From Secundilactobacillus silagincola (GTDB lineage Bacteria > Bacillota > Bacilli > Lactobacillales > Lactobacillaceae), in NCBI RefSeq assembly GCF_002583405.1, contig NZ_BCMJ01000003.1, forward strand, positions 1-64,000: a stretch of DNA of 64,000 bases, given 5' to 3'. Shown here piece by piece: positions 16,889 through 25,783 of this stretch. A program made the translations under genes and the position numbers. The notes beneath the pieces were generated by a model. That model saw only the letters and a list, made by a program, of their open reading frames with translations. It ran no database searches and had not been told where the DNA came from. Positions within the stretch are counted from its first letter, which is position 1; each line of letters opens with the position of its first letter.

Positions 16889-17579
16889 ATGATGCTCAAA
16901 AAAATAGTTATGACTAGCATTGTTCTGATTCTGACCATGCTAAGTCTCAGTAGGGTTGCCCTCGGGGCGTCTCCCTGTCGTCAATCCGTGGCGGTTTGAA
17001 ACTAATCAGGCAACTGTCCAAATCAAAGTTGGAACATATTATTCTCAAGTTTGGACTCGAGCCATTAATACGTGGAATTCCAAAAAAGTCTTTAAATTTA
17101 AGATTGTTTCAGGACCTGCTCAAATCACCATTATTCCGGCTCAGAGTAACGAGGCAACACTGATCAAGGAAAATTTTGTCGGTGTGGCGTACGTTGACCA
17201 TGATAATACCAAGCGGATTATCAGTGTGAAACTCCACCTTGTTCACACACTACTGAAAAGTAACGGGTATACCACTAGTCAGCGGGTGAATGTGGCTGAG
17301 CATGAGTTGGGTCACGCAATGGGTCTAGCACATAATCCCAGTAAGCAAAGTGTGATGTACAAAACAACGCGGTATGTCAGTGTACAACCGGTTGATGTAA
17401 AGAATGTTCGGAATCTGTACAGTATTCCTGCAAGCCAGTACTTTATTAATTCACCGGCAATAACCTCTAGTACCGCTAACAAGGATCTGATTACGAATCA
17501 AGTGGGGGATCGTTTATTTAAGACGCCCTTTGAATCAGAGACGGTGGTACCGGTACTGGTAAGCGATAGTGATGGTTAA
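16889..17579 (+). pseudogene. Secreted matrixin-like zinc metalloprotease, frameshifted after the signal peptide
   Basis: An ATG at 16889 (ribosome site AGAGAG) opens a signal-peptide frame: MMLKKIVMTSIVLILT, then SLSRVALGAS, but this frame stops at about 17000. The mature enzyme continues in the +1 frame, from about 16965 to 17579. It has the metzincin zinc motif HELGHAMGLAH and the Met-turn SVMYKTT, typical of M10/matrixin-like proteins. Removing one G from the GGGG run (16963-16966) would join the frames as VALG-RLPVVNPW. The catalytic part has no damage, so the break is recent, a phase-variable tract or a sequencing error. Confidence 0.75.
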
Positions 17580-17592
17580 TGAGGATAATGGC

Positions 17593-18504
17593 TTAGAGTT
17601 GAATGGTTTCTTTTATTGCCGACACTAAGCTCTTTATTAGTGGACTATCGACCATTCGTTGAGGGACGTTGACACCAAAGTCAAAGAACATGACTTCTCG
17701 TGGCATCCGAATGATATTCACGTTATTTTCGGGAATGAGTTGAGAAGTCCGCAGAACTAAATCGGGTGCGAAAGTTATTCCCAACTGATTAAAAGCTAGA
17801 ATTGTAGCCGTTTGTAAGTTAGTTACTTGCAGAGTTGGTTTAATAGCAATATTTAGTGTGAGCAATTTTGTATCGACCATTTGTTGAAAAGATGAGCCTT
17901 CATTAACGTTGATGAATGACTGATTATTAAGTTGTTTGAGGTCTAAGACTCGGTAATCCCGCCAAGTACAGTTAGGCCTGTATATAGGAGAATTTGCTGG
18001 AATAATTAAAAGCACTGAAAAATCTACGATGTGAAGGTATTTAAATTGCTCGTCGTTAATTGGCTTATCGATGACCACGTCAACCATCCCAGAACGTAAC
18101 TGCTTCTCAGCTTCCTGATAGGGAAGTTCAACCGTTTTGAGCACCGTATTGGGCTGTTTAGCCAGGTAGTGTTGTAGGATTTCAGCATACCAATCGTGAC
18201 CAAACGAAGCGTTGGTACAGATCGTCAGATAGTCAGTTTGATGTTTGGCTAAGGCAGCCATTTCGCGTTGCATATTCTTTTGAAGTTGCTGAGAGGAGCG
18301 GAGGTATTCCAGTAGTTTACGTCCGGCGATGGTTAGCGTTATGGGGTGATGTTCACGCACCAGTAGCGTCACATCGTATTTCTTCTCAGCTTCTTTGATG
18401 ATACGGCTGACATAGGGTTGCGTCACGTATAATTGATGCGCTGTTTCCGAAATACTGCCAGTTTCTTGAATGGCTTGTAAAAAGAATAATAAGTTTGAAT
18501 TCAT
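17593..18504 (-). CDS. LysR-family regulator, divergent from the flavin reductase gene
   Basis: The 303-residue protein has a LysR helix-turn-helix (ETGSISETAHQLYVTQPYVSRIIKEAEKKYDVTLLVREH, about 14-51) and a LysR substrate domain (about 90-303). It is divergent from the multi-domain flavin reductase at 18676, the arrangement reported for hydroxycinnamate reductase loci of lactobacilli. Two inverted copies of GATAATAATAT in the intergenic space are its likely operators. The inducer, perhaps a hydroxycinnamic acid, is inferred. Confidence 0.87.
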   Translation of the reverse strand: MNSNLLFFLQAIQETGSISETAHQLYVTQPYVSRIIKEAEKKYDVTLLVREHHPITLTIAGRKLLEYLRSSQQLQKNMQREMAALAKHQTDYLTICTNASFGHDWYAEILQHYLAKQPNTVLKTVELPYQEAEKQLRSGMVDVVIDKPINDEQFKYLHIVDFSVLLIIPANSPIYRPNCTWRDYRVLDLKQLNNQSFINVNEGSSFQQMVDTKLLTLNIAIKPTLQVTNLQTATILAFNQLGITFAPDLVLRTSQLIPENNVNIIRMPREVMFFDFGVNVPQRMVDSPLIKSLVSAIKETIQL

Positions 18505-18588
18505 GATATTCCAGTCCTTTTTGTTCTGACAAGGTTAGGTATAAGAAGATAGTTCTTAAAAATGGACATTTTCAATAACTGAATAGTA

Positions 18589-18646
18589 ATATTATTATCT
18601 TTTAAAAGGCATTTTACAAGGGCCGTTTGACCAGTGATAATAATAT
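18589..18646. promoter_or_regulatory. Promoter and inverted operator pair for the flavin reductase
   Basis: GATAATAATAT occurs on the plus strand at 18636-18646 and as its reverse complement at 18589-18599. The plus copy overlaps the -10 (GATAAT, 18636-18641), with TTTACA (18613-18618) as -35 at 17-nt spacing. The placement is that expected for a divergent LysR regulator. Confidence 0.55.
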
Positions 18647-18675
18647 GTGAAATCAATAACAAAGAGGGATATAAA

Positions 18676-21024
18676 ATGAAACTAGCTGCTATTGTCGGTA
18701 CTAATGCCGAGTTTTCCTATAATCGAATTTTACTGAACTTTATGAAACGTTATTACGCTTCAGAGATTGAAATTAATATTCTAGAGATCAAAGACTTGCC
18801 GTTATTCAATGAATCGTCAACGGAAACGCCAAAAGTGGTATCGGAATTTGCAAAAGTTATCCAGGAAGCTGATGGTGTGATTATCTCCACTCCAGAATAT
18901 GATCATGGGATGACTGCTGCACTGAAGAGTGCTATCGAATGGTTATCGTATAGCGTGCATCCATTTACTGGGAAACCGGTAATGATTGTTGGAGTTTCTT
19001 TGGGTAGACAAGGAACGGATTTAGCCCAGATTAACATTCGCCAAGTACTAGACGCACCTGGGGTAGACGCCTTTATTATGCCAGGACACCAATTCTTATT
19101 ATCGAATGCGCCGGATGCCTTTAATGAAAATGGTGATTTGAAGGATACTCAAAGCGTTGAATGGATGGCAACTTGTGTAACTGCATTCGTGGACTACGTT
19201 AAGACGGTTACGCATCAAGGTGGCGATCTGGTTGATGCGATTAAGTGGGATGCAGTGTACGATAATTTAGTGATTGGTTTTGGGGGTGCCGGAGCAACCG
19301 CTGCTCGATTCGCCGCTGATAACGGTTCGAAAGTGCTATTAGTCGACGCTGCACCATTGGGGCATGAAGGTGGCAATACTCGTTATGCCGCCCAATTATT
19401 GAATAGCGGTGAAAATTATGATCAACTTCTCGCTTACTATAAGTCTTTATATGCACCCAAAGATTACGATGAAGAGATGCTAGAAACCTACGTTAAAGGA
19501 ATGACGCAGTTACCCGAATATTTAGAAAAATACCTTAATGTTAAGCCAGTATCAGCAAAGAATGATCTGCATTTGATCAATTATACGTTACCAGAATATC
19601 CTGAATTTGAAGGACACGAAACGGTTGATTTCACACTAGTTCATAAAGGCATCTTTGATGCATCGCTGTGGAAAGTATTAAGGCAGCAAGTCCTTGATCG
19701 GCAGGAGCAGATTGATATTTGGTTGAATTCACCAGCTAAACACTTAATTCAAGATCCAGATTCGAAGATGATTTTGGGTGCGCAAGTTGAACGGAATGGC
19801 GAGTTGTTGAATATTAGAGCCGTAAATGGTGTTGTATTGACGGTTGGCGGTTTTGAAAACAATCGTGATATGATTCAAAACTTCCTGGGTGCGACTCACT
19901 TAACTCCGCTGGGAACGTTATATAACCAGGGTGATGGTATTCGTATGGGTGAAGAAATCGGTGCGAAATTGTGGCACATGAGCAACTATGAAGCTTTAGG
20001 AATCCTTAACGGAATGGTCTTTACTGTCCCAGATGGTGAACGCGGTCATTATATTAACCCGACGTATACGAAATTGTTCACGGGTGCCATCTTTTTAGCT
20101 GGTGATGACGGGAGCCGATACACGAAGGAAGATGAACAAAACCGGCACGGTCACGTTTACGAACAGGGACAGTGGCACGTTGTCCGTCCGAACGAACATC
20201 CGCACCTCGTGTTTGATGACGCACAGTGGCAGGCACTTAAAGCTGATGATAAGAGTCCGTACACTGATTGGTTCGACCAAGTCATTTCTGGGTCAACAAT
20301 TGAAGAATTAGCACAGAGGATTGATGCAGATCCGCAAATTTTAAGTCAAACAGTTCATCAGTTTAACCAGTTTGCTGACGCGGGAGAAGATTTTCAGTTT
20401 GGCCGTGATAAGGATTCGCTGCGTGCATTTAGTGATCAAGGTCCGTATTATGCAGTGGCGGTAAATCACGATGTCTTAAATACGCAGGGTGGACCGCAAC
20501 GCAATGCCAAGGCTGAAGTTTTGGCTGCCAATGGTGCTGTTATTCCACATTTATACAGTGCGGGTGAACTTGGCGGGATTAACGCGAATATGTATCAAGC
20601 AGGCGGTAACTTAGCTGAGTGTTTGATTTTTGGAAAGATTGCTGGTGAAAATGCAGCGGAATCTAAGACGTCAAGTCAAACTGAACTAAAACGTGCTTTG
20701 CCAAAATTTGGACATAATGATATTGCCGAAAATGATGATTTAGCTAGTATTGATTTAGGATCAAATCAGTATCTGGGTCAAAGCAATGAAGGAATTGGCG
20801 GTCAGGTTGTTGTGCGAGTTACGGTGGAAAATGCGCGTATCAATGACGTTGAAATCGTTCGCCAGCATGAAAGTGGTGACGTTGCAACTGAAGCACTGAC
20901 ACAATTACCTAAACGAATCGTGGCACAAAACACTGCGGATGTAGATGCAGTTTCGGGTGCATCGTCTTCTAGTCGTGCAATCAAAAACGCGGTTAAGGAT
21001 GCATTAAGTAAATGTCATTCCTAA
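18676..21024 (+). CDS. Three-domain flavin reductase: FMN_red - FAD_binding_2 - FMN_bind (hydroxycinnamate/2-enoate reductase-like)
   Basis: ATG at 18676 is chosen over upstream starts because AGAGGG lies 9 nt before it, giving 782 residues. Domain 1 (1-180) is an NAD(P)H-dependent FMN reductase (STPEYDHGM). Domain 2 (195-650) is a fumarate-reductase-type flavoprotein with GFGGAG (201-206) and a C-terminal GELGGINANMYQAGGNLAE block. Domain 3 (705-782) is an FMN_bind domain with DAVSGAS, whose Ser763 is the expected ApbE flavin-attachment residue. Electrons could pass from NAD(P)H to FMN to FAD to an enoate. The usual arginine before GGN in fumarate reductases is replaced (MYQAGGN), so the substrate is probably not a dicarboxylate. 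Relatives are lactobacillus hydroxycinnamate reductases. There is no signal peptide, so it is cytoplasmic. Confidence 0.85.
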   Translation: MKLAAIVGTNAEFSYNRILLNFMKRYYASEIEINILEIKDLPLFNESSTETPKVVSEFAKVIQEADGVIISTPEYDHGMTAALKSAIEWLSYSVHPFTGKPVMIVGVSLGRQGTDLAQINIRQVLDAPGVDAFIMPGHQFLLSNAPDAFNENGDLKDTQSVEWMATCVTAFVDYVKTVTHQGGDLVDAIKWDAVYDNLVIGFGGAGATAARFAADNGSKVLLVDAAPLGHEGGNTRYAAQLLNSGENYDQLLAYYKSLYAPKDYDEEMLETYVKGMTQLPEYLEKYLNVKPVSAKNDLHLINYTLPEYPEFEGHETVDFTLVHKGIFDASLWKVLRQQVLDRQEQIDIWLNSPAKHLIQDPDSKMILGAQVERNGELLNIRAVNGVVLTVGGFENNRDMIQNFLGATHLTPLGTLYNQGDGIRMGEEIGAKLWHMSNYEALGILNGMVFTVPDGERGHYINPTYTKLFTGAIFLAGDDGSRYTKEDEQNRHGHVYEQGQWHVVRPNEHPHLVFDDAQWQALKADDKSPYTDWFDQVISGSTIEELAQRIDADPQILSQTVHQFNQFADAGEDFQFGRDKDSLRAFSDQGPYYAVAVNHDVLNTQGGPQRNAKAEVLAANGAVIPHLYSAGELGGINANMYQAGGNLAECLIFGKIAGENAAESKTSSQTELKRALPKFGHNDIAENDDLASIDLGSNQYLGQSNEGIGGQVVVRVTVENARINDVEIVRQHESGDVATEALTQLPKRIVAQNTADVDAVSGASSSSRAIKNAVKDALSKCHS

Positions 21025-21040
21025 CCGTAAGTATGTCAAA

Positions 21041-21066
21041 GAGCCCAATACGCTGGGTTCTTTTTT
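21041..21066 (+). terminator. Terminator after the flavin reductase
   Basis: GAGCCCA (21041-21047) pairs with TGGGTTC (21054-21060), followed by six T residues. Confidence 0.85.
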
Positions 21067-21120
21067 AATTTGAAATTAATGATATACTGAATTCATTGTT
21101 AAAGCGGAGGAGGAATCAAA

Positions 21121-21366
21121 ATGGCGCAAAAACCATTAGCGGATTACGAAAAAGATATTCCGGCCGTAGCAGGAATATTGGCTGGAGAACCAGCACTGCA
21201 ACAATTCTTCAATGACTTAACGCCTGGGTATCAGCGGGAGTGGGCGCGATTTGTTTTCGGTGCAAAAGCCGAAGCAACGAAAACTCGGCACATTGAAGTG
21301 ATGGAGACGGTTTTTAAGGCAGGGTATAAATCTAAGCGAGCTTATGATTCGCGGCTGAAAAAGTAA
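21121..21366 (+). CDS. YdeI/OmdA-type small protein
   Basis: The 81-residue protein corresponds to the C-terminal region of the YdeI/OmpD-associated family: LTPGYQREWARFVFGAKAEATKTRHIEVM is the recurrent block. The family is sometimes called bacteriocin-protection, and its biochemical role is unknown. The protein is a stand-alone version of that domain. A GGAGGAG ribosome site precedes the ATG. A hairpin follows, so it is monocistronic. Confidence 0.75.
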   Translation: MAQKPLADYEKDIPAVAGILAGEPALQQFFNDLTPGYQREWARFVFGAKAEATKTRHIEVMETVFKAGYKSKRAYDSRLKK

Positions 21367-21373
21367 CAGAATG

Positions 21374-21405
21374 AAGAACTTCAGATCAATTGAAGTTCTT
21401 TTTTT
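21374..21405 (+). terminator. Terminator after the YdeI-type gene
   Basis: AAGAACTTCA pairs with TGAAGTTCTT across a 7-nt loop, followed by T residues to 21405. Confidence 0.85.
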
Positions 21406-21516
21406 GACCAATAAAAATAATTAATGAAAAAGAATTTCTATTTCCAGAACGACACTAGATGTCAGGCACAAGTGATATAACTATTAGTATAAAGTATTAG
21501 AAAGGTGGGAGTTGTC

Positions 21517-22251
21517 ATGAAGTCAAGATTTAGTGTTTTAGCATTAACAGTCTTTTTGAGTGCCATTGCATTGTTTTCAATAACCAATATTCAAGTTAGC
21601 GCAAAAACTACGGTAAGGTACTATCAGAATGTTAAGAATGCAAGGTACTTTACTACTGATTATGGCAATATGTATTCAACAGGCAAGTTAAGTCACAAGA
21701 TAGGAACAATGGATGCAGGCGATGCCGTTACGGTGTATTATGCTGTGCACGTCACTAGGAATGGTAAGAAAGCAATTTATTACAAGTATCGATATGGAAA
21801 AGCAAGTAAGACTGCTTGGGCTTGGAGTGGCAACTTTCTGAAAGATTTAGGGAAAGCTGGAAATGAAAATCGTTTTAGAAATGTCATGCTCAAATATATT
21901 AATAAAAAAAGGTTAGCAAAGAATCGACCACAAATTAAACTGAATGCGCAGCTAGATCAACTTGCGGATGTCAGAACATTACTTATGGATAATGAGACTG
22001 CTTGGGAAAATACGACTTTAGAGGATTCTGCCAAGCCACTTGGAGTAGATGTCGGCGGTGTGGAAGAAAGTATGCAGGGTTCTACGTTTGGAGTAGACCC
22101 AATTTTTCTGGATTATACAGACATAGATAGTTTCTTTACTGATGGCCTAGAATTATCTACACAAAGTTTATTGTTAAACGCTAAAACAAAAGAGTTTGGA
22201 TGGGGATTCGGCAGCCAAGACAGTAATTGGACGGATATCTTAACGAAATAA
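21517..22251 (+). CDS. Secreted SH3-like/CAP-related protein, copy 1
   Basis: ATG at 21517 follows AAAGGTGGG by a good distance, giving 244 residues. A signal peptide (about 1-29, ending QVSA-KT) precedes an SH3-like repeat domain (30-105: YYQNVKNARYF, YSTGKLSHKIGTM, KAIYYKYRYGKA). The C-terminal part (about 118-244) resembles a degenerate CAP/SCP-like start (MLKYINKKRLAKNRPQIKLN). It is a paralogue of the next gene and has the same domain order. Function is unknown, and cell-surface adhesion or hydrolase activity would be a guess. Confidence 0.75.
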   Translation: MKSRFSVLALTVFLSAIALFSITNIQVSAKTTVRYYQNVKNARYFTTDYGNMYSTGKLSHKIGTMDAGDAVTVYYAVHVTRNGKKAIYYKYRYGKASKTAWAWSGNFLKDLGKAGNENRFRNVMLKYINKKRLAKNRPQIKLNAQLDQLADVRTLLMDNETAWENTTLEDSAKPLGVDVGGVEESMQGSTFGVDPIFLDYTDIDSFFTDGLELSTQSLLLNAKTKEFGWGFGSQDSNWTDILTK

Positions 22252-22355
22252 TGATGTCATGCAGATAAGTTGTTCTTAAAACGACATTGCTTGTCGCGCG
22301 TGAGTGATACCTTCATAAACGTAAAATAAATCTATTTGGGAAGGTTTGGTTTTTA

Positions 22356-23102
22356 ATGAAGAAATATTTGTTTAAGCGAGTAAGTATGATGATATTAGGT
22401 GTGGCCGTTTTATTTGCAGCATTGGCTGTTACACCAACTGTCGGGAATGCCAGCACTAAGTTACGTTCATATTCGAATATTAAGGATGCTTCGTACACAG
22501 TGAATCAAAAAGCGACGGTCTATACGAATGGCAAACTAACTCATAAAAAAGGGACCATGAAGTCATTTGGTAAAGTGGTTACAGGTTATTATGCCGCACA
22601 CATAACAAAAAATGGTAAAAAGACGGTATATTACAAATTTGAAACAGCAAATGGAAAAACGGGTTGGGCTTGGCATGGTTATTTCAAAAAGTTTACACCG
22701 AAAGAAAAATTTAGTGTCGCTAAGTATAATGCCGACTTGTTAAATGAAATTAATTCTCTTCGTAAGAAGAATGCACAACTGCCGCTAAAGGTTGATGCTA
22801 ATCTCCAAAGTAAAATTGCTGTTCCTGAAGCTAATAAATTTGCAAAAAATCCAAGTAACTTTGTGTCTCAGAAAAACTTTCAGGCAGGAATTTTAGCAAA
22901 GAAATTAGGTCTATCCCTAGATCAAGAATTATGGGGAGCTGGAAGTTATCTCTATAATACTAACAAGGAAGCGGCAACTAAAAATCTGCAATTATGGTTA
23001 AAAGGTGACAGTTTTGATGTCACTTGGAACAATTATGAGGTGGTTGGTATTAGTACTGTTCATTCAGGTAGTAAATATTACACGGTGTTTGAGTTAAATT
23101 AG
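22356..23102 (+). CDS. Secreted SH3-like/CAP-related protein, copy 2
   Basis: The 248-residue paralogue has a signal peptide (about 1-31, ending VGNAST), an SH3-like domain (YSNIKDASYTV, YTNGKLTHKKGTM, KTVYYKFETANG) and a CAP-like helical domain (about 127-248) with LLNEINSLRKKNAQLPLKVDANL. The canonical CAP active-site histidines are not evident. Sequence similarity to copy 1 over the first 110 residues shows a tandem duplication. It is 21 bp upstream of the next secreted protein, with which it may form an operon. Confidence 0.75.
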   Translation: MKKYLFKRVSMMILGVAVLFAALAVTPTVGNASTKLRSYSNIKDASYTVNQKATVYTNGKLTHKKGTMKSFGKVVTGYYAAHITKNGKKTVYYKFETANGKTGWAWHGYFKKFTPKEKFSVAKYNADLLNEINSLRKKNAQLPLKVDANLQSKIAVPEANKFAKNPSNFVSQKNFQAGILAKKLGLSLDQELWGAGSYLYNTNKEAATKNLQLWLKGDSFDVTWNNYEVVGISTVHSGSKYYTVFELN

Positions 23103-23123
23103 AATGAAAGGGAGTTATTAGCT

Positions 23124-23624
23124 ATGAAATTAGGAAAAAATTTCAAAATCATTTTAGTAGTCTTTGTTATAGCTATCACAGGTGCAATCGCAACTTCACA
23201 ATCTGCAAGCGCTAAAACAAAATGGACAAAAGGTGTACCGACTGCATTGCAAGGGAAATGGCGTTCAAAGACCAACTATACTGGACCAACTGCATTTGGT
23301 GATACTGAGACGATTCAGCAATATTTCATTGGCGGAAAGTCTGATTTAACTGTAATTGTTCGTCAAACAGGCAATCCATTATGGACAAACAAAGCAGCCT
23401 ACCATCATGTTAAGGGCTCAAAATACTATTACGTCAAGAGTACTGCAGATGCTGTTATTTACTATAAAGTTCAATTAAGTGGCAAAAAGTTACGATTTAA
23501 GACTTATTTAACCTTAAATAAAAAGGGCAAAGCAACCAAAATGCAATTGGGTACTATCAAGAGTTATTCCAACTGGTTGTATAAGGGGCAAGCTAGAAAC
23601 AAGTACGCTTTAGGTGCGTTGTAA
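23124..23624 (+). CDS. Small secreted protein of unknown function
   Basis: The 166-residue protein has a signal peptide (about 1-30, ending SQSASAKT) and a mature part that starts TALQGKWRSK, followed by repeated beta strands rich in Tyr and Lys. This is a lipocalin-like secreted architecture often seen in lactobacilli. No catalytic residues can be named. A GAAAGGGAG ribosome site precedes the ATG and a strong terminator follows. Confidence 0.7.
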   Translation: MKLGKNFKIILVVFVIAITGAIATSQSASAKTKWTKGVPTALQGKWRSKTNYTGPTAFGDTETIQQYFIGGKSDLTVIVRQTGNPLWTNKAAYHHVKGSKYYYVKSTADAVIYYKVQLSGKKLRFKTYLTLNKKGKATKMQLGTIKSYSNWLYKGQARNKYALGAL

Positions 23625-23666
23625 ACTTAAAGGGTTAACCATTATTTCATTACAGGATTACATCAA

Positions 23667-23709
23667 GCAGTGCATTCGGTAGGAATTCCGGATGCACTGC
23701 TTTTATTTT
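23667..23709 (+). terminator. Terminator of the secreted-protein genes
   Basis: GCAGTGCATTCGG (23667-23679) pairs with CCGGATGCACTGC (23688-23700, one wobble), followed by TTTTATTTT. Confidence 0.88.
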
Positions 23710-23831
23710 GGACAACTTATGTACTTTGCGATTCCCCTTTGATTGGCCACGGAGAGGTGCTTCTCAGATGCTTTGATTGAATCGATGAGTCATGACCAAG
23801 GGAAAGGTGTATTATCAACGAACTTTTTTAG

Positions 23832-23871
23832 TTGTCTTTTTTTGAAAGTGAGTGTATACTCACTGGTGAGT
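23832..23871 (+). promoter_or_regulatory. Promoter with TetR-type operator
   Basis: -35 TTGTCT (23832-23837) and -10 TATACT (23855-23860) are 17 nt apart. Half-sites overlap the -10: AGTGAGT-N4-ACTCACT (23847-23864), sharing an arm with ACTCAC-N2-GTGAGT (23858-23871). The TetR-family gene at the end of this operon is the natural repressor. Confidence 0.75.
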
Positions 23872-23904
23872 AATCAATCACTTACCTTGAATGGAGGAAT
23901 CAAA

Positions 23905-24630
23905 ATGGCGGATGCAATTATTGATTTGAAACACTTAGTTAAAAAGTTTGGCAAGCAAACCGTTTTAAAGGATGTTAATTTAGCGGTTATGCCCAAACAA
24001 ATCGTGGGTTTAATCGGCCCATCAGGCGCTGGTAAATCAACGGTTATCAAAACAGCGTTGGGCATGGAAGTCGCGGATGGCGGCAGCGCAACGGTCTTTG
24101 GTCAGGTGATGCCTAACCGAAAGCTGCTATCGCGGATTGGGTATATGGCTCAAACGGATGCACTGTATGATTCGCTGTCGGGTCGAGAAAATCTTAAATT
24201 TTTTGCTCAAATGAAAGGCATCAAGAAATCTGAAATAAAGACTTCAATTGAACACGTCGCGAAAGTGGTTGACCTGCAGGATGACCTGGACAAACGGGTG
24301 AGTGGCTATTCTGGGGGGATGATGCGGCGATTGTCACTGTCGATTGCGCTATTAGGGAACCCTGAGCTGTTAGTTTTGGATGAACCAACTGTCGGTATTG
24401 ATCCAGCTTTACGCCGTCAAATTTGGCGAGAACTGGGTAGTATTCGTGATGAAGGTCGCAGCATCCTGATTACCACCCACGTGATGGATGAAGCAGAATT
24501 GACTGATAAGGTAGCGTTATTGCTGGGTGGCAAAGTGATTGCCTTTAATGAACCAGTAGTCCTTAAAACTCAATATAGAGTGGATTCGATTGAAGACGTA
24601 TTCTTAAAAGCGGAAGGTGAATTACAATGA
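23905..24630 (+). CDS. ABC transporter ATP-binding protein (drug-export type)
   Basis: The ATG at 23905 follows TGGAGGAA and gives 241 residues. An upstream start in the same frame would run through the promoter and is rejected. Walker A is GPSGAGKST (about 35-43), the signature is VSGYSGGMMRRLSL, Walker B is LLVLDEPTVGIDP, and the switch histidine is in TTHVMDEAE. It has the arrangement of ABC-2 type exporters (CcmA/DRA-like). It overlaps the permease gene by 4 bp. Confidence 0.93.
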   Translation: MADAIIDLKHLVKKFGKQTVLKDVNLAVMPKQIVGLIGPSGAGKSTVIKTALGMEVADGGSATVFGQVMPNRKLLSRIGYMAQTDALYDSLSGRENLKFFAQMKGIKKSEIKTSIEHVAKVVDLQDDLDKRVSGYSGGMMRRLSLSIALLGNPELLVLDEPTVGIDPALRRQIWRELGSIRDEGRSILITTHVMDEAELTDKVALLLGGKVIAFNEPVVLKTQYRVDSIEDVFLKAEGELQ

Positions 24631-25772
24631 GAACATTTGCAATTATGAAACGGGTTTTAACTGAGATGATTCGTGATAAACGGTCATTAGCGTTGATGTT
24701 TCTGGCACCAATCCTAGTGTTGTGGTTAATGAGTGTTATTTTTACCGCTAACTCCACTACAAACGTAGAAGTAGGAACCGTTGGTGTTACTTCCAGTGTT
24801 TCGACTAATTTAGATCAAGTTAAGCATGTCACCGTTCATCATTACGCAAATGAAGCAAACGCTAAAAAAGCGATGAAGGCTGACAAAATCGATGCTATTA
24901 TCCATAAAACCGATAATGATTATAGTTTGACGTACGCCAATACCGATTCCAGCAAGACTTCGGCTGTCAAAATGGCGTTTAAATCAGCGTTAACACAAAC
25001 TAATATTAATCAAATGAAGTCACAGTTGGGTGTTGCCCAAAAGACCATTGGTAAGTTGCAAGCAACGTTGCCAGTTCAGGCTCAAAGACAGCTACAGAGT
25101 CAAATGCCAACTCAAAAGAAGGCAACTACTCCGCAAATTACCAATCACTATGTTTACGGTGATTCCAGTACTGGCTTCTTTGATAAAATGCTACCAGTTT
25201 TAATGGGCTTCTTTGTTTTCTTCTTCGTTTTCCTAATTTCAGGTATGGCACTCTTAAAAGAACGGACTAGTGGCACACTATCTCGGCTATTAGCAACGCC
25301 AGTTAGACGATCAGAAATCGTCTTTGGCTACATGGCCAGTTATGGTATTTTAGCAATTTTCCAAACGATCCTCATTGTCATGGCCACGATTTGGTTGCTG
25401 GGAGTGGAAGTTGTGGGCAGTGTGATCAGCATTATTGTGATTAATCTAATATTAGCGTTGGTTGCGCTGGCATTTGGGATTCTATTATCGACTTTTGCCA
25501 ATTCCGAATTCCAGATGATGCAGTTTATACCGATACTTATCATTCCTCAAGTCTTTTTCTCCGGTATCATTCCGATGGATTCCATGGCCAGTTGGATTCA
25601 AGATATTTCCTATATTATTCCGATCAAGTATTCCGGTGATGCTGTGACCGGCATTATGATGCAGGGGAAGAGCCTGTTTTCCTTCGGGCTTGATATTAGC
25701 GTCTTGCTTATCTTCTTAGTTGTGCTAACCTTTTTAAATGTAAGAGGTCTCAAGCGCTATCGTAAAGTATAG
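24627..25772 (+). CDS. ABC-2 type transporter permease
   Basis: The 381-residue permease has TM1 at about 20-40 and a large extracytoplasmic domain (about 45-180). Five more segments follow (from about 190), including MLPVLMGFFVFFFVFLISGMALLKERTSGTLSRLLATP, a typical ABC-2 coupling motif, and FFSGIIPMDSM before the last two segments. It forms an exporter with the preceding ATPase (ATGA overlap) and probably exports a drug or other hydrophobic compound. Confidence 0.9.
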   Translation: MRTFAIMKRVLTEMIRDKRSLALMFLAPILVLWLMSVIFTANSTTNVEVGTVGVTSSVSTNLDQVKHVTVHHYANEANAKKAMKADKIDAIIHKTDNDYSLTYANTDSSKTSAVKMAFKSALTQTNINQMKSQLGVAQKTIGKLQATLPVQAQRQLQSQMPTQKKATTPQITNHYVYGDSSTGFFDKMLPVLMGFFVFFFVFLISGMALLKERTSGTLSRLLATPVRRSEIVFGYMASYGILAIFQTILIVMATIWLLGVEVVGSVISIIVINLILALVALAFGILLSTFANSEFQMMQFIPILIIPQVFFSGIIPMDSMASWIQDISYIIPIKYSGDAVTGIMMQGKSLFSFGLDISVLLIFLVVLTFLNVRGLKRYRKV

Positions 25773-25783
25773 GGGGAATCAGC

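Noticed and set aside
23743-23904. Longer start for the ABC ATPase
   Set aside because: The extension runs through the -35, -10 and operator. The ATG at 23905 has a clear ribosome site.
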